Shown one piece after another: positions 17,427 through 28,454 of a stretch of DNA of 64,000 nt (its first letter is position 1; every line of letters begins with the position of its first letter). Source of the DNA: Cytobacillus solani (GTDB lineage: Bacteria > Bacillota > Bacilli > Bacillales > Cytobacillaceae). A program made the translations under genes and the position numbers. The notes below the pieces were generated by a model. It had not been told where the DNA came from, did no database searches, and saw only the letters and a list, made by a program, of their open reading frames with translations. Where the stretch lies: NCBI RefSeq assembly GCF_001420595.1, contig NZ_LJIX01000006.1, positions 4,368,857 through 4,432,856 on the forward strand. The letters are read 5' to 3'.

Positions 17427-18389
17427 TTACCTAGTCTCGGACGAATGATAAATCCTGTCCTTTCTTGAACCGGTAAAAGGCAAATTCATGGATAACAACA
17501 GGCGATTGGCGATATAAGGAGAAGTTAAATGAAGAAAGTCACGAAATTTCTGATTGGATAGGGGAGAATCATTAAATAAGAGGAAGTAATCATCGACTGC
17601 ACGAACGTGTGCATGTGGATCTTTTTGCTTGCATTCTGGGCAGATCCAACTTCCATAACATTTAGTCATTTGGATTGACATGCAATTGCTGCAGATGACT
17701 CCTGTTATTATTTCAGTTGGATGGATTTTATAAAATGTAAGAATATCTAATGTTTCTGGTTTGTGCTCTTTTAACATAAGGCGGGAAATTCTTTTTAATT
17801 CTTTAGTATTTAAAAGTGGGTCCTTATATTTCATTTTCTGAATTTTATCTAGGATAAATTGAACATGTAAAACCTTCTGAAGGATAGGCGTGTTCACATG
17901 TGCAGTTTTAAGAATGGTCGAAGGCTTGCTTATAATTACGAGGAAATCAATGGGAATTGAAATATTACGTGCTTCCAGCCACTTTTTCAATCCTTGTTTC
18001 TGTTGGTTGGCTTGTTCAATTGGACATGGATACCCTTTTTCACCCATTTGTGTCGTTTGGATCCATTGATTAAATGTTGGGTCAAAATATAGAGTACCTG
18101 AATAGTTCTTTATTTCAAGAATCAGGGCAAAATATGGGGTAAGAATGAGTGTATCTATTTGGAAGAAGTATTCGCCATTGGAGAGCCGAATGCCATGAAA
18201 GATTAGAAAATCTTTATCCGGCAGTTTCCCTAAATAGTAATCAACCGCTTGCTCTCCTCGATAACCCGCCCAACGCTTTCGCAGATCTTCTTCCATTTCT
18301 TGTCTTTTTATATGATCTTTTGGAAGCCTTCTTAATAGGGCTTCGTTCTTTTGTATTCTAATCGGTATCGTTCGTTCTTTTATAATCAA
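17427..18389 (-). CDS. NERD domain protein with C-terminal zinc ribbon
   Basis: 320 residues with a TTG start behind GGAGGGAG. The NERD (nuclease-related) domain covers about residues 35-160: YRGEQAVDYYLGKL, then QIDTLILTPYFALILEIKNY with the Asp and Glu-x-Lys residues of the restriction-endonuclease-like fold. A zinc ribbon (CSNCMSIQMTKC, then WICPECKQ) lies at about 235-260. NERD proteins are thought to act in DNA processing, but their substrate is unknown. It is monocistronic beside the his operon. Confidence 0.85.
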   Translation of the reverse strand: MIIKERTIPIRIQKNEALLRRLPKDHIKRQEMEEDLRKRWAGYRGEQAVDYYLGKLPDKDFLIFHGIRLSNGEYFFQIDTLILTPYFALILEIKNYSGTLYFDPTFNQWIQTTQMGEKGYPCPIEQANQQKQGLKKWLEARNISIPIDFLVIISKPSTILKTAHVNTPILQKVLHVQFILDKIQKMKYKDPLLNTKELKRISRLMLKEHKPETLDILTFYKIHPTEIITGVICSNCMSIQMTKCYGSWICPECKQKDPHAHVRAVDDYFLLFNDSPLSNQKFRDFLHLTSPYIANRLLLSMNLPFTGSRKDRIYHSSETR

Positions 18390-18522
18390 TTTGCTCCCTC
18401 CTTTTATGCTTGGAAGCTTACTTCTTTTTTTGTCGGGGGAAATCCTGCATTAGAATGGGGGATTCTCTTGGAAGTTGTTACAATTTGATGTATCTAGGTA
18501 ATGATTGTGCTGCTTAAGTTTT

Positions 18523-18606
18523 ATTATCTCGACTTATCGAGTAATTTTCTTGATTTATCTAGCATTTCGATCTGGTTATCTAGCAATTTTCTAATTTTAT
18601 CTAGCA
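18523..18606. repeat. 21-bp-period repeat array (locus B)
   Basis: TTATCGAGTA or TTTATCTAGCA-type 11-mers start at 18533, 18554, 18575 and 18596, exactly 21 bp apart; a degenerate copy lies at 18523. The ten bases between motifs differ in each unit. It lies between the NERD gene and the end of the his operon. Confidence 0.85.
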
Positions 18607-18613
18607 TTTACGA

Positions 18614-18640
18614 TAAAACCGGCCATTACTCGGCCGGTTT
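18614..18640 (-). terminator. his operon terminator
   Basis: Stem AAACCGGCC / GGCCGGTTT overlapping the hisI stop codon, followed by T-rich sequence on the minus strand. Confidence 0.85.
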
Positions 18641-19216
18641 CGGTTCATGTCTTTTTTCCAGGACTTTCAAAATTTCATGAAACGGCAGGTCCTGCTCTCG
18701 TAACAAAACAAGTAAATGATAAATCAAATCTGCTGCTTCCCATTTGAGCTCTTCTTTGTCTCGATTTTTAGCAGCAATAATAACTTCAGCAGACTCTTCT
18801 CCTACTTTTTTTAGAATTTTATCGAGACCTTCTTCAAATAAGTAGGTTGTATAGGCACCTTCTGGCCGGTTTTTTTCACGATCTTTAATGGTTTGTTCAA
18901 GCTTGAAGAGAATCATTGGATCAGAAAAGCAGCTGATTTCTCCTGTATGACAGGCTGGTCCAGCTGGTTCGACCAGCACAACAATCGCGTCTTGATCGCA
19001 GTCCACTTTCATTTCAATGATTTTTTGGGTATTGCCGCTTGTTGCTCCTTTATGCCAGAGCTCTTGCCGCGAACGGCTGAAGAACCATGTTTCCCCTGTT
19101 TCTATCGACTTTTCAAGCGATTCTTCATTCATATAAGCAAGGGTCAGCACTTCTTTCGTACGTGCATCCTGAACAATTGCCGGAACAAGCCCCTTTTCAT
19201 CAAACTGAATATTCAT
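18626..19216 (-). CDS. hisI: Bifunctional phosphoribosyl-AMP cyclohydrolase / phosphoribosyl-ATP pyrophosphatase
   Basis: HisIE fusion (196 residues) catalysing steps 2 and 3 of histidine synthesis. The N-terminal HisI domain has the zinc-site motifs [19 protein letters not shown] and [20 protein letters not shown]. The C-terminal HisE domain (about 110-196) has [15 protein letters not shown] and [13 protein letters not shown]. Its ATG overlaps the hisF stop by four bases. It is the last gene of the operon. Confidence 0.97.
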   Translation of the reverse strand: MNIQFDEKGLVPAIVQDARTKEVLTLAYMNEESLEKSIETGETWFFSRSRQELWHKGATSGNTQKIIEMKVDCDQDAIVVLVEPAGPACHTGEISCFSDPMILFKLEQTIKDREKNRPEGAYTTYLFEEGLDKILKKVGEESAEVIIAAKNRDKEELKWEAADLIYHLLVLLREQDLPFHEILKVLEKRHEPKPAE

Positions 19217-19971
19217 CGGACAAGCACCTCTTTTTCTTTTAAAAATGTTTTTACTTCGGCAACAGATGTCTCTTTATAATGAAAAATCGATGCTGCAAGA
19301 GCTGCGTCCGCTTTTCCCTTTGTAAAAACGTCTAAAAAATGTTCGGCACACCCTGCTCCGCCAGATGCAATCACAGGAATGGATACAGCCTTGCTCACTG
19401 CTCGTGTTAACTCGATATTAAAGCCACTTTTCTCTCCATCTGAGTCCATGCTTGTAAGGAGTATCTCACCCGCTCCAAGCTCGACCGCTTTCCTTGCCCA
19501 CTTGATTACATCTAGATCAGTTGGTATTCGCCCCCCATGCGTATAGACACGCCATGATCCCAGTTCTGAATCATACTTCGCATCAATTGCCACAACGATG
19601 CATTGGGAACCAAAGAAATTCGCACCTTCTGTAATTAAATTAGGACTTTTTACGGCGGCCGTATTTAATGAAACTTTATCCGCACCCGTTCTTAAAATTC
19701 CCTTCATATCCTCTAATGAGTTGATTCCTCCACCAACTGTAAAAGGAATAGCCAATTCAGCTGCGACCGCCTGAACAACTTCGAGCATTGTTTTCCTGCC
19801 TTCTACAGATGCTGAAATATCTAGAAAGACAAGCTCGTCAGCCCCTTGCTCATCATAAAATCGAGCCATTTGAACAGGGTCGCCTGCATCTTGCAGCTGT
19901 ACAAATTGAATCCCCTTCACGACTCGTCCATCCTTTACATCCAGGCATGGAATAATACGCTTCGTTAGCAT
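19213..19971 (-). CDS. hisF: Imidazole glycerol phosphate synthase, cyclase subunit
   Basis: TIM-barrel cyclase (252 residues) that uses ammonia supplied by HisH to form IGP and AICAR. The catalytic Asp sits in [16 protein letters not shown] and the second acidic residue in [15 protein letters not shown]. Phosphate-binding VGGGIN and ASGGAG are present. It overlaps hisA by seven bases and hisI by four, consistent with tight coupling. Confidence 0.98.
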   Translation of the reverse strand: MLTKRIIPCLDVKDGRVVKGIQFVQLQDAGDPVQMARFYDEQGADELVFLDISASVEGRKTMLEVVQAVAAELAIPFTVGGGINSLEDMKGILRTGADKVSLNTAAVKSPNLITEGANFFGSQCIVVAIDAKYDSELGSWRVYTHGGRIPTDLDVIKWARKAVELGAGEILLTSMDSDGEKSGFNIELTRAVSKAVSIPVIASGGAGCAEHFLDVFTKGKADAALAASIFHYKETSVAEVKTFLKEKEVLVR

Positions 19972-20705
19972 GACACATTCACCTCATTTAATGCTTCCGA
20001 TACGGAGAAGCGCCCTTCATAAATCGCCTTTCCAACAATAGCGCCGATCACACCATCATTCCGGAATTTCTGAAGTTCAGCTAAATCCTCCAGACTGCTA
20101 ACTCCGCCTGAAGCAATTACATGTTTCCCGGTTTCTTGTGCCAGCTGCCATACCGCTTCCACATTTGGTCCTGAAAGCATTCCGTCTGTGGCAATATCGG
20201 TAAATATAAAGGTTTCTGCACCTGCATCAGCAAAGCGTTTCCCAAGTTCGATCGCTTTCACCTTTGATGTATGAAGCCAGCCTTCCGTTGCGATATAGCC
20301 GTTTTTCGCATCTAGCCCTACCGCAATCTGGGCCCCATATTTTCGAATCATTTCAATCGCAAATGAAGGATCAGAGACAGCGATGCTTCCAAGTATGACG
20401 CGGGCAATCCCATTTTCTAAATAATGAGCGATATCCGCTTCTGCTCGGACGCCCCCGCCAATCTGAATATTGGCTGTTAATTCATTTGCAGCTTTGACTA
20501 CAAAGGAATCATTTACTCTTTTTCCATCTTTCGCTCCGTCAAGGTCGACCATATGAATCCAGCTTGCCCCTTCGCTCGCAAAACTTCTAGCCATTTCAAA
20601 TGGGGAATCCCCATACACAGTCTCCTGGTCATAGTTCCCCTGCTTCAGACGGACACATTTCCCGCCTCTCATATCAATCGCTGGAAAAATAGTAAAGTTC
20701 ATCAT
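19965..20705 (-). CDS. hisA: ProFAR isomerase
   Basis: TIM-barrel isomerase (246 residues) converting ProFAR to PRFAR. The catalytic Asp is in [17 protein letters not shown], and the second is in [22 protein letters not shown] and [10 protein letters not shown] are the phosphate loops. It overlaps hisH by four bases (ATGA) and hisF by seven. Confidence 0.98.
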   Translation of the reverse strand: MMNFTIFPAIDMRGGKCVRLKQGNYDQETVYGDSPFEMARSFASEGASWIHMVDLDGAKDGKRVNDSFVVKAANELTANIQIGGGVRAEADIAHYLENGIARVILGSIAVSDPSFAIEMIRKYGAQIAVGLDAKNGYIATEGWLHTSKVKAIELGKRFADAGAETFIFTDIATDGMLSGPNVEAVWQLAQETGKHVIASGGVSSLEDLAELQKFRNDGVIGAIVGKAIYEGRFSVSEALNEVNVSC

Positions 20706-21337
20706 GTAGTCACCCTTTCCCTTGCGAGTTCTGTAAAATTACGTAAAAGCTTCATGCCCAGTTTGCTGCTCTTCTCCGGATGAAACTGCATGCCGAATAG
20801 ATTTCCATTGCCAACTACGGCGGGTACTTCCACATTATAAGAACATTTGCCTAGTAAAATATCCTTGTCCATACGATCAACATAATAAGAATGAACAAAA
20901 TAAGCATAATCCTCTTCCACTTGCTGCAAAATCAAAGAAGATTGCGTCCATACTAACTGATTCCACCCCATATGCGGCACTTTATATCGTCCGCCATCCG
21001 CTGTTACTCCCGGAAATTTTTCAACATAGCCAGTTAGTAGCCCTAAGCCAATTGTCTCTCCATTTTCTTTGCTTCCTTCAAACAAAAGCTGCATCCCTAA
21101 ACAAATGCCAAGGAGAGGCTTTCCTAATCCCACAAATTCTTTAATCATAGACGATAAGCCAGTCTCATTTAACCGCTCCATTGCATCCTTGAAGGAGCCA
21201 ACTCCTGGAAGTATTAATCCATTCGCCATCATCAGCTCTTCTGCTTTTTCCGAAATAAAATACGGCACATCTAGCCTTTCTAAAGCCTTACTCACGCTAA
21301 ACAAGTTGCCCATGCCATAGTCAATGATGCCAATCAT
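20702..21337 (-). CDS. hisH: Imidazole glycerol phosphate synthase, glutaminase subunit
   Basis: Class I glutamine amidotransferase (211 residues). The nucleophile Cys is in [13 protein letters not shown], and the His-x-Glu pair is in MQFHPEKSS. The N-terminus [19 protein letters not shown] defines the start at 21337, behind AAAGGG; the longer frame to 21400 would run through hisB. It supplies ammonia to HisF. Confidence 0.97.
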   Translation of the reverse strand: MIGIIDYGMGNLFSVSKALERLDVPYFISEKAEELMMANGLILPGVGSFKDAMERLNETGLSSMIKEFVGLGKPLLGICLGMQLLFEGSKENGETIGLGLLTGYVEKFPGVTADGGRYKVPHMGWNQLVWTQSSLILQQVEEDYAYFVHSYYVDRMDKDILLGKCSYNVEVPAVVGNGNLFGMQFHPEKSSKLGMKLLRNFTELARERVTT

Positions 21338-21338
21338 T

Positions 21339-21926
21339 TTATAACATCCCTTTCGTAGACGGAACTCCTTTAATTCTTGGATCGATGGTTGTCGCCTCAT
21401 CTAATGCTCGTGCAAGAGCTTTAAAAATGGCTTCAATAATATGATGCGTGTTCTTTCCATAGTGAACGATCACATGAAGATTCATCCTTGCTTCAAGTGC
21501 AAGTTTCCAAAGAAATTCATGAACAAGCTCCGTATCGAATGTTCCTACCTTCGCATTCGGAAGCTCGGCGCGGAATTCTAAATGTGGACGATTGCTTAAA
21601 TCAACAACTACTTGGGCAAGTGCCTCATCCATCGGGACAAATGCATTCCCATAACGCTTGATGCCCCTTTTATCTCCAAGTGCTTCCTTCAGCACCTGTC
21701 CAAGACAAATACCAATATCCTCTGTTGTATGATGATCATCTACCTCTGTATCCCCATTCGCATGAATAGTTAAATCAAACTGCCCGTGTTTAGCGAATAA
21801 ATCAAGCATATGGGTTAAAAACGGGACACCTGTTTCGAGCGTGCTTGTTCCTTCTCCATCTATATTTAACGAGAGCTTTATTTCTGTTTCATTTGTAATT
21901 CTCTTAATCTCAGAAACTCTGGCCAT
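21339..21926 (-). CDS. hisB: Imidazoleglycerol-phosphate dehydratase
   Basis: 195-residue monofunctional dehydratase, manganese dependent. The two His-rich metal motifs are [14 protein letters not shown] and [14 protein letters not shown]. It ends one base before the hisH start. There is no fused phosphatase domain, as usual in Firmicutes. Confidence 0.98.
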   Translation of the reverse strand: MARVSEIKRITNETEIKLSLNIDGEGTSTLETGVPFLTHMLDLFAKHGQFDLTIHANGDTEVDDHHTTEDIGICLGQVLKEALGDKRGIKRYGNAFVPMDEALAQVVVDLSNRPHLEFRAELPNAKVGTFDTELVHEFLWKLALEARMNLHVIVHYGKNTHHIIEAIFKALARALDEATTIDPRIKGVPSTKGML

Positions 21927-21930
21927 AATC

Positions 21931-23202
21931 TCACTCCTTTAACCTTGCTTCAATCGCACGTGCATGGGCCTCGAGTCCTTCAAGCCTTGCAAACGCAGCA
22001 ATTTTTCCGCCATGATCCTTCAATGCCTTTTCACTGTAATAAACAATACTTGATTTCTTTTGAAAATCTTCCACATTTAGCGGGCTAGAAAAGCGAGCTG
22101 TGCCATTCGTTGGCAATACATGATTCGGTCCGGCAAAATAGTCGCCAACCGGTTCAGGACTATAACGTCCAATAAAAATCGCACCAGCATGTCTAATCTG
22201 TCCTACTAACGACATCGCATGTTCCGTGATGATTTCTAAATGCTCGGGGGCAAGAAGATTGATCGTTTGAACAGCCTCCTCCATTGAATTGGTAACATAG
22301 ATCGCTCCAAAGTTCTCAATCGACTCTCTTGCTATTTCTTGCCGCGGAAGGAGAGCCAACTGTTTTTCAACCTCACTGGCAACCGTGGCTGCTAATGCTT
22401 CTGAAGGCGTGACGAGCACACAGCACGATAACCGGTCATGCTCCGCTTGAGACAATAGATCTGCTGCCACTTCATTCGGTTTAGCTGTGTCATCAGCAAG
22501 AATGGCTATTTCACTTGGTCCTGCGATCATATCAATATCAACATCACCAAATACTTCTCTTTTCGCCAAGGCCACATAAATATTCCCAGGTCCTGTAATT
22601 TTATCGACAGGAGCAATGGTCTCTGTTCCGTAGGCGAGGGCCGCTATCGCCTGTGCCCCGCCAACTTTATAAATTTCCTCTGCCCCTGCCTCTTGGGCGG
22701 CTACAAGAACGGCTGGCGGCAGCTTCCCTGTTTTTTTATCGGGAGGGGAAGTAATGACAATGCGCTTAACTCCAGCTACCTTCGCAGGTATGACATTCAT
22801 TAAGACTGATGATGGATAGGCTGCCGTTCCCCCTGGCACATATAGACCGACAGAATCAAGTGGTGTTACCTTCTGTCCAAGAATTGTGCCGTTTTCATCG
22901 GTTGTTATCCAAGAAGTCCGCAGCTGCTTTTCATGAAATAAACGGATATTTGCGGCAGCTTCTCTAATAACAGAAAGGTTCTGTTCATTAAATTTCTTGT
23001 ATGCCTCCATTTTTTCTTCCTCTGTTACGGAAATGTTCTCTAGGGATACGCCATCAAATTTGAATGAATAGGCTTTTAATGCTTGATCCCCTCCTTTTCG
23101 AACCGACTCGATAATCGTTTTGACGGTCGCTCGCTGTTCGTTTGTTCCACTATCGACTGACCTTTTAATCGAAGGCTGGTCACTAGCTTTTAAAATTCTC
23201 AT
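21931..23202 (-). CDS. hisD: Histidinol dehydrogenase
   Basis: Zinc-dependent NAD enzyme (423 residues) for the last two steps of histidine synthesis. Typical segments are [38 protein letters not shown] and [14 protein letters not shown], plus the His-containing LAPEHLEI and GPNHVLPT. I prefer ATG 23202 with GGAGG upstream over a TTG six bases earlier. It overlaps the end of hisG by about 20 bases. Confidence 0.97.
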   Translation of the reverse strand: MRILKASDQPSIKRSVDSGTNEQRATVKTIIESVRKGGDQALKAYSFKFDGVSLENISVTEEEKMEAYKKFNEQNLSVIREAAANIRLFHEKQLRTSWITTDENGTILGQKVTPLDSVGLYVPGGTAAYPSSVLMNVIPAKVAGVKRIVITSPPDKKTGKLPPAVLVAAQEAGAEEIYKVGGAQAIAALAYGTETIAPVDKITGPGNIYVALAKREVFGDVDIDMIAGPSEIAILADDTAKPNEVAADLLSQAEHDRLSCCVLVTPSEALAATVASEVEKQLALLPRQEIARESIENFGAIYVTNSMEEAVQTINLLAPEHLEIITEHAMSLVGQIRHAGAIFIGRYSPEPVGDYFAGPNHVLPTNGTARFSSPLNVEDFQKKSSIVYYSEKALKDHGGKIAAFARLEGLEAHARAIEARLKE

Positions 23203-23839
23203 TCCCAAACCCTCCAGTCTTTAACTTGCTTAGCCGTTCGACAAGCTCGTTGATGCGCTCATCCTTCAGTCGAAAGCTAACTGGATTCACAATCAGTCTG
23301 GAGGTGATTTCCACCATCCGCTCATACTCGACTAATCCATTTTCCTTTAACGTTCTCCCTGTTGAAACAATATCGACAATTCGATCGGCAAGCCCAATGA
23401 GGGGAGCAAGCTCAATCGATCCATTCAGCTTAATAATCTCAACCTGCTCTCCTTGTTCTCGAAAATAAGCAGCGGCAACATGTGGATATTTCGTTGCCAC
23501 CTTTGGCGCTACGTCATTAATTTTTGCGTCAGGCAAGCCAGCGACAGCAAGATAGCAGGCACTTATTTTTAAATCCAGCAATTCATAAACATCCCGCTCT
23601 TCCTCTAGCATGACATCTTTCCCTGCAATCCCTAGGTCAGCCACCCCATGCTCTACATAGGTAGGGACATCCATCGGCTTAGCTAAAATAAAGCGGAACT
23701 TTTCTTCTGGCACTTCAAGGATCAATTTCCGAGAATCATCGAATTCTGGCGGCAATTGAAAGCCAGCCTTTTTGAGCAATTGGACGGCATCCTCAAATAT
23801 TCGCCCCTTTGGCATGGCAATCGTTAAGAAATTATTCAT
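23183..23839 (-). CDS. hisG: ATP phosphoribosyltransferase, short form
   Basis: First enzyme of histidine synthesis (218 residues). This is the short HisG form lacking the C-terminal regulatory domain, so it needs HisZ, encoded immediately upstream with a four-base overlap. Typical segments: [36 protein letters not shown] and [16 protein letters not shown]. Confidence 0.97.
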   Translation of the reverse strand: MNNFLTIAMPKGRIFEDAVQLLKKAGFQLPPEFDDSRKLILEVPEEKFRFILAKPMDVPTYVEHGVADLGIAGKDVMLEEERDVYELLDLKISACYLAVAGLPDAKINDVAPKVATKYPHVAAAYFREQGEQVEIIKLNGSIELAPLIGLADRIVDIVSTGRTLKENGLVEYERMVEITSRLIVNPVSFRLKDERINELVERLSKLKTGGFGNENFKS

Positions 23840-25032
23840 TTTAGCGCAGCCTCCTTTCCTGCTTTTCCGACTAGAAAGGTAATATCTACGTATCGGCTTG
23901 TGCAGGCATCGATATCCTTAACTCCGCTTATATCCTGCAGAACGACTTTATTTCCTAGTTTCCTTTGCTTTTGTGCGTAGTCAAAAGCTTCCCTTCTTCG
24001 CTCCGAGCTAAATAATACACAGGAGGTGCGTTCTAATTCCTCCTCATCGACTTCTAACGCTTCTAAAAGTCGATCCATTCGAATGGCAAATCCAGTTGCC
24101 CCCGTCTGCTTTCCGAATTTCTGCAGCAATAAATCGTACCTTCCCCCGTTGCCGATTGGAAAGCCAACGTTTCCGGCATATACCTCAAATACGATTCCTG
24201 TATAGTAGCTCATATGGCTTACCAATGTGAGGTCGAAGGTCACTTTTCCATCTAGTCCAAAGTCAAATATGATGTCCCACAGCTGCTGCAGCTCGGTTAC
24301 TGCTCTTTTTCCTATGTCATTTTCAAGCAGATCAAAAGCCTTTTCAATGATTTGACTCCGGCCTTTCAGAGTTAAGAATTCTAGCAATCTTTGTTTATCT
24401 ATAGATGATAGAGCTAATTCATTTACATGTTCCCGATAGCCTACATAATTTTTTCCATATAAATATCTTGTTAATGCTTTTACTCTTTCTTCCGTGCCTA
24501 AAATCTGCCGGAAAAATGTCTGCACAAATCCGATATGCCCAATGGAGAGGCGAAAATCTTCTAATCCAGCGGCTAGTAATGAATGAATCATTAAGGCAAT
24601 TCCTTCTCCATCCGCACTAACTGTAGAATCCCCGATGCACTCCACACCAATTTGCTCAAATTCAGCTGGGCGTCCAGCCTCCCTCTGCTGGGCGCGGAAT
24701 ACATTTGCAGAATAGGCTAAACGAATCGGAAGATCATTTTTTAATAGTTTTGATGCAGCAACACGTGCAATAGGCGCTGTCATATCCGGGCGCATAACAA
24801 GTGTTTGACCCTGCTGATCAAGGAGCTTGAATATCTGCTGATCTAGTGTGGCGGACGCTGCGCCAACCGTATCATAATATTCGAGTGTTGGCGTCTCCAT
24901 AAACTGATAGCCCCAGTTCTTCATTTCTTTTTCAATGGATGATCTGATCTTTTGCTTTCGCTCAAATAAAACGGGTAATGTATCTCTCATCCCTAACGGT
25001 TTCTCAAACATAAATAAGCGGGTCAATGACAT
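23836..25032 (-). CDS. hisZ: ATP phosphoribosyltransferase regulatory subunit
   Basis: HisRS-like protein (up to 398 residues) that allows the short HisG to work and be feedback-inhibited by histidine. Class II synthetase motifs are visible: [42 protein letters not shown] and IGNGGRYD. It lacks the anticodon-binding domain expected of a true synthetase. ATG 25032 is very close to the GAGGTGA site; a TTG six bases inside is the alternative. First gene of the his operon. Confidence 0.95.
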   Translation of the reverse strand: MSLTRLFMFEKPLGMRDTLPVLFERKQKIRSSIEKEMKNWGYQFMETPTLEYYDTVGAASATLDQQIFKLLDQQGQTLVMRPDMTAPIARVAASKLLKNDLPIRLAYSANVFRAQQREAGRPAEFEQIGVECIGDSTVSADGEGIALMIHSLLAAGLEDFRLSIGHIGFVQTFFRQILGTEERVKALTRYLYGKNYVGYREHVNELALSSIDKQRLLEFLTLKGRSQIIEKAFDLLENDIGKRAVTELQQLWDIIFDFGLDGKVTFDLTLVSHMSYYTGIVFEVYAGNVGFPIGNGGRYDLLLQKFGKQTGATGFAIRMDRLLEALEVDEEELERTSCVLFSSERRREAFDYAQKQRKLGNKVVLQDISGVKDIDACTSRYVDITFLVGKAGKEAALK

Positions 25033-25085
25033 TCACCTCTAAATCCTTTAGTTCGCTAATATGGTAGTAAATTAAAGATATATGT

Positions 25086-25114
25086 ATTTTAACGCTGTCT
25101 TCTATTTCCGTCAA
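25086..25114 (-). promoter_or_regulatory. his operon promoter
   Basis: Minus-strand TTGACG (25109-25114) and TAAAAT (25086-25091) with a 17-base spacer. The leader is only about 45 bases, with no T-box or His-rich leader peptide. Confidence 0.7.
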
Positions 25115-25159
25115 CAAATAATTCTGAAAATAGGACTCAGTGTTCAGGATCGTGGGGAA

Positions 25160-25254
25160 TGCTAGATAAACTTATAATGCTGCTAGATAACTTTTATAAG
25201 TTGCTAGATAAACCGTTCAAACTGCTAGATAAATCAATAAATTTGCTCGATAAC
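25160..25254. repeat. 21-bp-period repeat array (locus C)
   Basis: Five copies of TGCTAGATAAA or one-base variants (TGCTAGATAAC, TGCTCGATAAC) start at 25160, 25181, 25202, 25223 and 25244, each exactly 21 bp from the last. The motif is in the opposite orientation to loci A, B and D. It lies between yvoF and the his promoter. Confidence 0.9.
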
Positions 25255-25327
25255 TTGATCCGAACTCAAATATTTACACTAATGCTAAGGAAATTTTTTA
25301 AGGCTGGACAGTTTTCTTCTTGTCAGC

Positions 25328-25360
25328 ACAAAAAAAGAGCCCTGCAAAATGCAGGACTCA
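25328..25360 (-). terminator. yvoF terminator
   Basis: Minus-strand stem GAGTCCTGC / GCAGGGCTC followed by seven T residues. Confidence 0.9.
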
Positions 25361-25363
25361 AAA

Positions 25364-25900
25364 TTATTCTTTTTCCTTGCCGTAGATGGGATCGTCTGCC
25401 CATCTTTTAGCCATTTCTTCTTTTGTATATATCACCCGCATTGGATTTCCACCGACAAAGCAGCCGGGCGGGACATCTTTATGTACGAGCGTGCCAGCAG
25501 ATACAATAGCACCGTCCCCAATGGATACACCGGGGAGGATTGTTGTATTGGCACCAATCATTACCTCACTGCCAATGTCAACTGGTCCAAGGCGATATTC
25601 TTTAATTAGATATTCATGTGCTAATATTGTCGTGTTGTAGCCAATTACCGTATTGCGGCCCACACTTATTTTTTCGGGAAACATGACATCGAGCATGACC
25701 ATAAGGGCAAAAGATGTTTGTTCGCCTACCTTCATTCGCAGGAAGGTCCGGTATAGCCAATTTTTCATCCCTAAAAAGGGCGTATATCTTGCCAGCTGAA
25801 TCACAACAAAGTTCTTGACCACTTTCCAAAATGGCACTGTCTTATACACATGCCAAAGGGAGTTGGCCCCCTCTACCGGAAATCTTTCGGTCTTCCTCAT
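25364..25900 (-). CDS. yvoF: Left-handed beta-helix acyltransferase (YvoF-like)
   Basis: 178-residue acetyltransferase of the hexapeptide-repeat (LbH) type. Repeats run from about residue 55 to 165, for example [20 protein letters not shown] and [20 protein letters not shown], and the family end [10 protein letters not shown] is present. It overlaps ppaX by four bases (ATGA), as in B. subtilis. The acceptor is unknown. Confidence 0.88.
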   Translation of the reverse strand: MRKTERFPVEGANSLWHVYKTVPFWKVVKNFVVIQLARYTPFLGMKNWLYRTFLRMKVGEQTSFALMVMLDVMFPEKISVGRNTVIGYNTTILAHEYLIKEYRLGPVDIGSEVMIGANTTILPGVSIGDGAIVSAGTLVHKDVPPGCFVGGNPMRVIYTKEEMAKRWADDPIYGKEKE

Positions 25901-26550
25901 TTTTCTCCGACCTCAAGAATATCAAGTAAATCTGCCATGTTTCCAAGCATATAATCTGGATTAAATTGAAGTAAGAATTCTTTCCCCTTCGCACTCCAGG
26001 CAACCCCAGCTGTTTTCGTGCCTGCATTTTTCCCGCCGAGAATATCATGGGAGTTATCGCCCACCATGATTGCCTCTTCCGGCTTTGAGCCTAGAAGCTC
26101 TAGCGCCTTTAGAATCGGTTCTGGATCTGGCTTTGGCATTTTCACATGATCCAATGCAACAATCACATCAAAGAACTGATCCAGCTTTGTTAGCTTTAAG
26201 CCTTTTTCAACGACCATTAACACCTTTGTCGTGACGATGCCTATTTTGAAGCCGGCTTCCTTCAATGAACGAATGGTTTCAAATACCCCATCAAATTCCT
26301 TCACAAGCAGATCATGATTACCGAGATTAAACTCTCTGTATACCTTAATCATTTCCTCTACCTTCTCAGGTGCAATCGATTCAAACGTTTCCGTAAGTGT
26401 TGGACCAAGAAAAGGAATAACATCCTCCCGCTTGTAACGATCAGGATAATATTTCCCTAACGTATGCAAAAAAGAGGAGATGATTAATTCATTCGTATCA
26501 ATTAATGTTCCATCTAAATCGAATAAAACGGTATTAACTTGTGTGCTCAT
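25897..26550 (-). CDS. ppaX: Pyrophosphatase PpaX
   Basis: HAD-family phosphatase (217 residues) that hydrolyses the pyrophosphate released when HprK dephosphorylates P-Ser-HPr; hprK lies 2 kb upstream. Motif I is [13 protein letters not shown], motif II contains IVTTK, and motif III/IV is [19 protein letters not shown] chose ATG 26550 (after AAAGGAAG); the longer frame to 26604 overlaps the neighbour far more. It overlaps the upstream gene by 17 bases. Confidence 0.93.
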   Translation of the reverse strand: MSTQVNTVLFDLDGTLIDTNELIISSFLHTLGKYYPDRYKREDVIPFLGPTLTETFESIAPEKVEEMIKVYREFNLGNHDLLVKEFDGVFETIRSLKEAGFKIGIVTTKVLMVVEKGLKLTKLDQFFDVIVALDHVKMPKPDPEPILKALELLGSKPEEAIMVGDNSHDILGGKNAGTKTAGVAWSAKGKEFLLQFNPDYMLGNMADLLDILEVGEK

Positions 26551-27487
26551 ATGTTGCTTCCTTTCTTTTGGCCATATCTGTGCGGTTCCAAATAAATGCG
26601 ACAATCAATGTTAAGAGGATCGCTACACCTATGCGGATGAGTAAAAGCGGCAATACTGGAATGCCTAATGGAATAAAAATCAGCGTATCCTCAACAACCG
26701 CATGGCAGGCAACAAGAAAGATAAATGCAATGGTTACATCCTTTTTGCTGACTCCGTCCTCTTTCACTGCCTGGATCATGACACCAGCCCCAAATGCAAG
26801 ACCAAACAATAAACCAGCTGCAAGTGTTGTTGATGTATTTTCTTTCATCCCTAGCATTCTTGTTACCGGTGCCATCCATTTTGAAAAAACAGCAAGCCAC
26901 TTTAAATCCTTTAGTATTTGGATCATGATCATAAGCGGAATGACAATGATTGCCAGTTGAAAGATCCCTAGGCCAGCCTTTTGCAACGCATCAAGTAAAA
27001 TAGCAAGCCAGCCTGTAACTTCTTCTTCTTTTGCCGGAATCATTCCGTACTTAGCTATTTCAGATCCCCCGTGCCATACGAGATTAATCACAATTGCAGA
27101 GATGAGCGCCAGCCCCATTCTCACTGCGATACCAATCCAAAGCTTCACACCCACTTTTACGGCTACGCTCGATTCAATAATCATATTATGTGAGAAGGAA
27201 AGCATGACTGCAACGATAAATACCTCTTTTACAGTCAAATCAAGCGTCAATATCGCTCCAATTCCCGCGTAAAGATTCAAGATGTTCCCTAAAACAAGCG
27301 GAATGGCTGTATCCCCTGACAAGCCAATTAGATTCATAAGCGGTGTGATTAGCTTGATCACCCATGGCAGCACAGGTGTATGCTGCAGCAATGCAACGAT
27401 TAAAGTAACGGGAAAGATGACCTTTCCTAACGTCCAGGTCGTTTTTAAGCCAACCACGATCCCCTTTTTGGACGATTCGACCAGCAT
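26534..27487 (-). CDS. yvoD: Nucleoside-recognition (Gate) domain membrane protein, YvoD-like
   Basis: Polytopic membrane protein (317 residues) with two Gate domains and about eight hydrophobic segments. Recognisable segments: [39 protein letters not shown] and [16 protein letters not shown]. Related SpmA/SpmB and FeoB proteins carry this domain; the transported substrate is unknown. It lies between lgt and ppaX, as in B. subtilis. Confidence 0.85.
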   Translation of the reverse strand: MLVESSKKGIVVGLKTTWTLGKVIFPVTLIVALLQHTPVLPWVIKLITPLMNLIGLSGDTAIPLVLGNILNLYAGIGAILTLDLTVKEVFIVAVMLSFSHNMIIESSVAVKVGVKLWIGIAVRMGLALISAIVINLVWHGGSEIAKYGMIPAKEEEVTGWLAILLDALQKAGLGIFQLAIIVIPLMIMIQILKDLKWLAVFSKWMAPVTRMLGMKENTSTTLAAGLLFGLAFGAGVMIQAVKEDGVSKKDVTIAFIFLVACHAVVEDTLIFIPLGIPVLPLLLIRIGVAILLTLIVAFIWNRTDMAKRKEATYEHTS

Positions 27488-27524
27488 GTCTCTTCCCCTC
27501 TCCTATGTAGATTCGTTAGTAAAG

Positions 27525-28346
27525 TTAAACACTTTTATCTAAATAACGGGCATCTGCATACCCCTTCATTCTTCTTAAAATCAGGAGAATGACTGCTCCG
27601 ATTAGCAGTGCAACCGAAATGGTTTGTGCCATTCTTAACTGCCCCTCAATTAGCCATAAACTGTCTGTTCGCATCCCTTCAATAAAGAAACGCCCAATTG
27701 AATACCAGATTACGTATGTGAGGAAAAGCTCCCCGCGGCGCAAATTAACTCTTCTTAATAGAATGAGAATAATAAAACCAACAATATTCCAAACCGATTC
27801 ATATAAAAAGGTAGGGTGATAATACGTACCGTTTATGTACATTTGATTAATGATGAACTCTGGGAGATGAAGGTTTTCTAGAAATGCCCGTGTCACTTCT
27901 CCGCCATGTGCCTCCTGGTTCATAAAGTTTCCCCACCGGCCAATTGCCTGGCCTAGAATGATGCTCGGCGCTGTAATATCAGCAATTTTCCAGAAGGAAA
28001 CGCCTCTCTTTTTCGCAAAGACAACCGCTGTTATGACGGATCCGATCAAAGCACCGTGGATAGCGATGCCACCTTCCCAAATTTTAATAATCTCACCAGG
28101 ATTCTGGGCATAGTAATCCCATTGAAAAATTACATAATAGATGCGTGCTGAAATAATGGCAATCGGAATTGCCCAAAGCATTAAATCAGCAATTAACTCC
28201 TTTTTAATCCCTCTTCTTTCCCCTTCGCGCATGACAATCATGAGGGCTAAAGCAATTCCGATACCGATAATAAGTCCGTACCAGCGAATATTGATGGGCC
28301 CAAGGGATATGGCGATCGGGTCAAGGGGTTGAATAGTAGCTTCCAT
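27525..28346 (-). CDS. lgt: Prolipoprotein diacylglyceryl transferase
   Basis: Membrane enzyme (273 residues) that adds diacylglycerol to the lipobox cysteine of prelipoproteins; several lipoproteins are encoded in this window (MetQ, CccB, the FecB-like protein). The Lgt signature [14 protein letters not shown] is present, with YHPTFLYES and RRGELFLTY. The start at 28346 follows AAAGGAG; the longer frame to 28505 is non-coding. Confidence 0.96.
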   Translation of the reverse strand: MEATIQPLDPIAISLGPINIRWYGLIIGIGIALALMIVMREGERRGIKKELIADLMLWAIPIAIISARIYYVIFQWDYYAQNPGEIIKIWEGGIAIHGALIGSVITAVVFAKKRGVSFWKIADITAPSIILGQAIGRWGNFMNQEAHGGEVTRAFLENLHLPEFIINQMYINGTYYHPTFLYESVWNIVGFIILILLRRVNLRRGELFLTYVIWYSIGRFFIEGMRTDSLWLIEGQLRMAQTISVALLIGAVILLILRRMKGYADARYLDKSV

Positions 28347-28454
28347 AATCACTGCTCCTTTCAATCTTTCATTTTTTTCTATTTTAATGCATAATAACAG
28401 GTTACATATAACTATTCCAAAAACTATTTGCAAGTCTTTTTTCGGAATCTGGAT

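Noticed and set aside
25033-25160. A histidine T-box or leader peptide before hisZ
   Set aside because: The leader after the likely promoter is about 45 bases, without specifier loop, T-box sequence or His codons.
25160-25254. The phased array as a CRISPR
   Set aside because: Repeats are only 11 bases with 10-base spacers, far below CRISPR size, and no cas genes are present.
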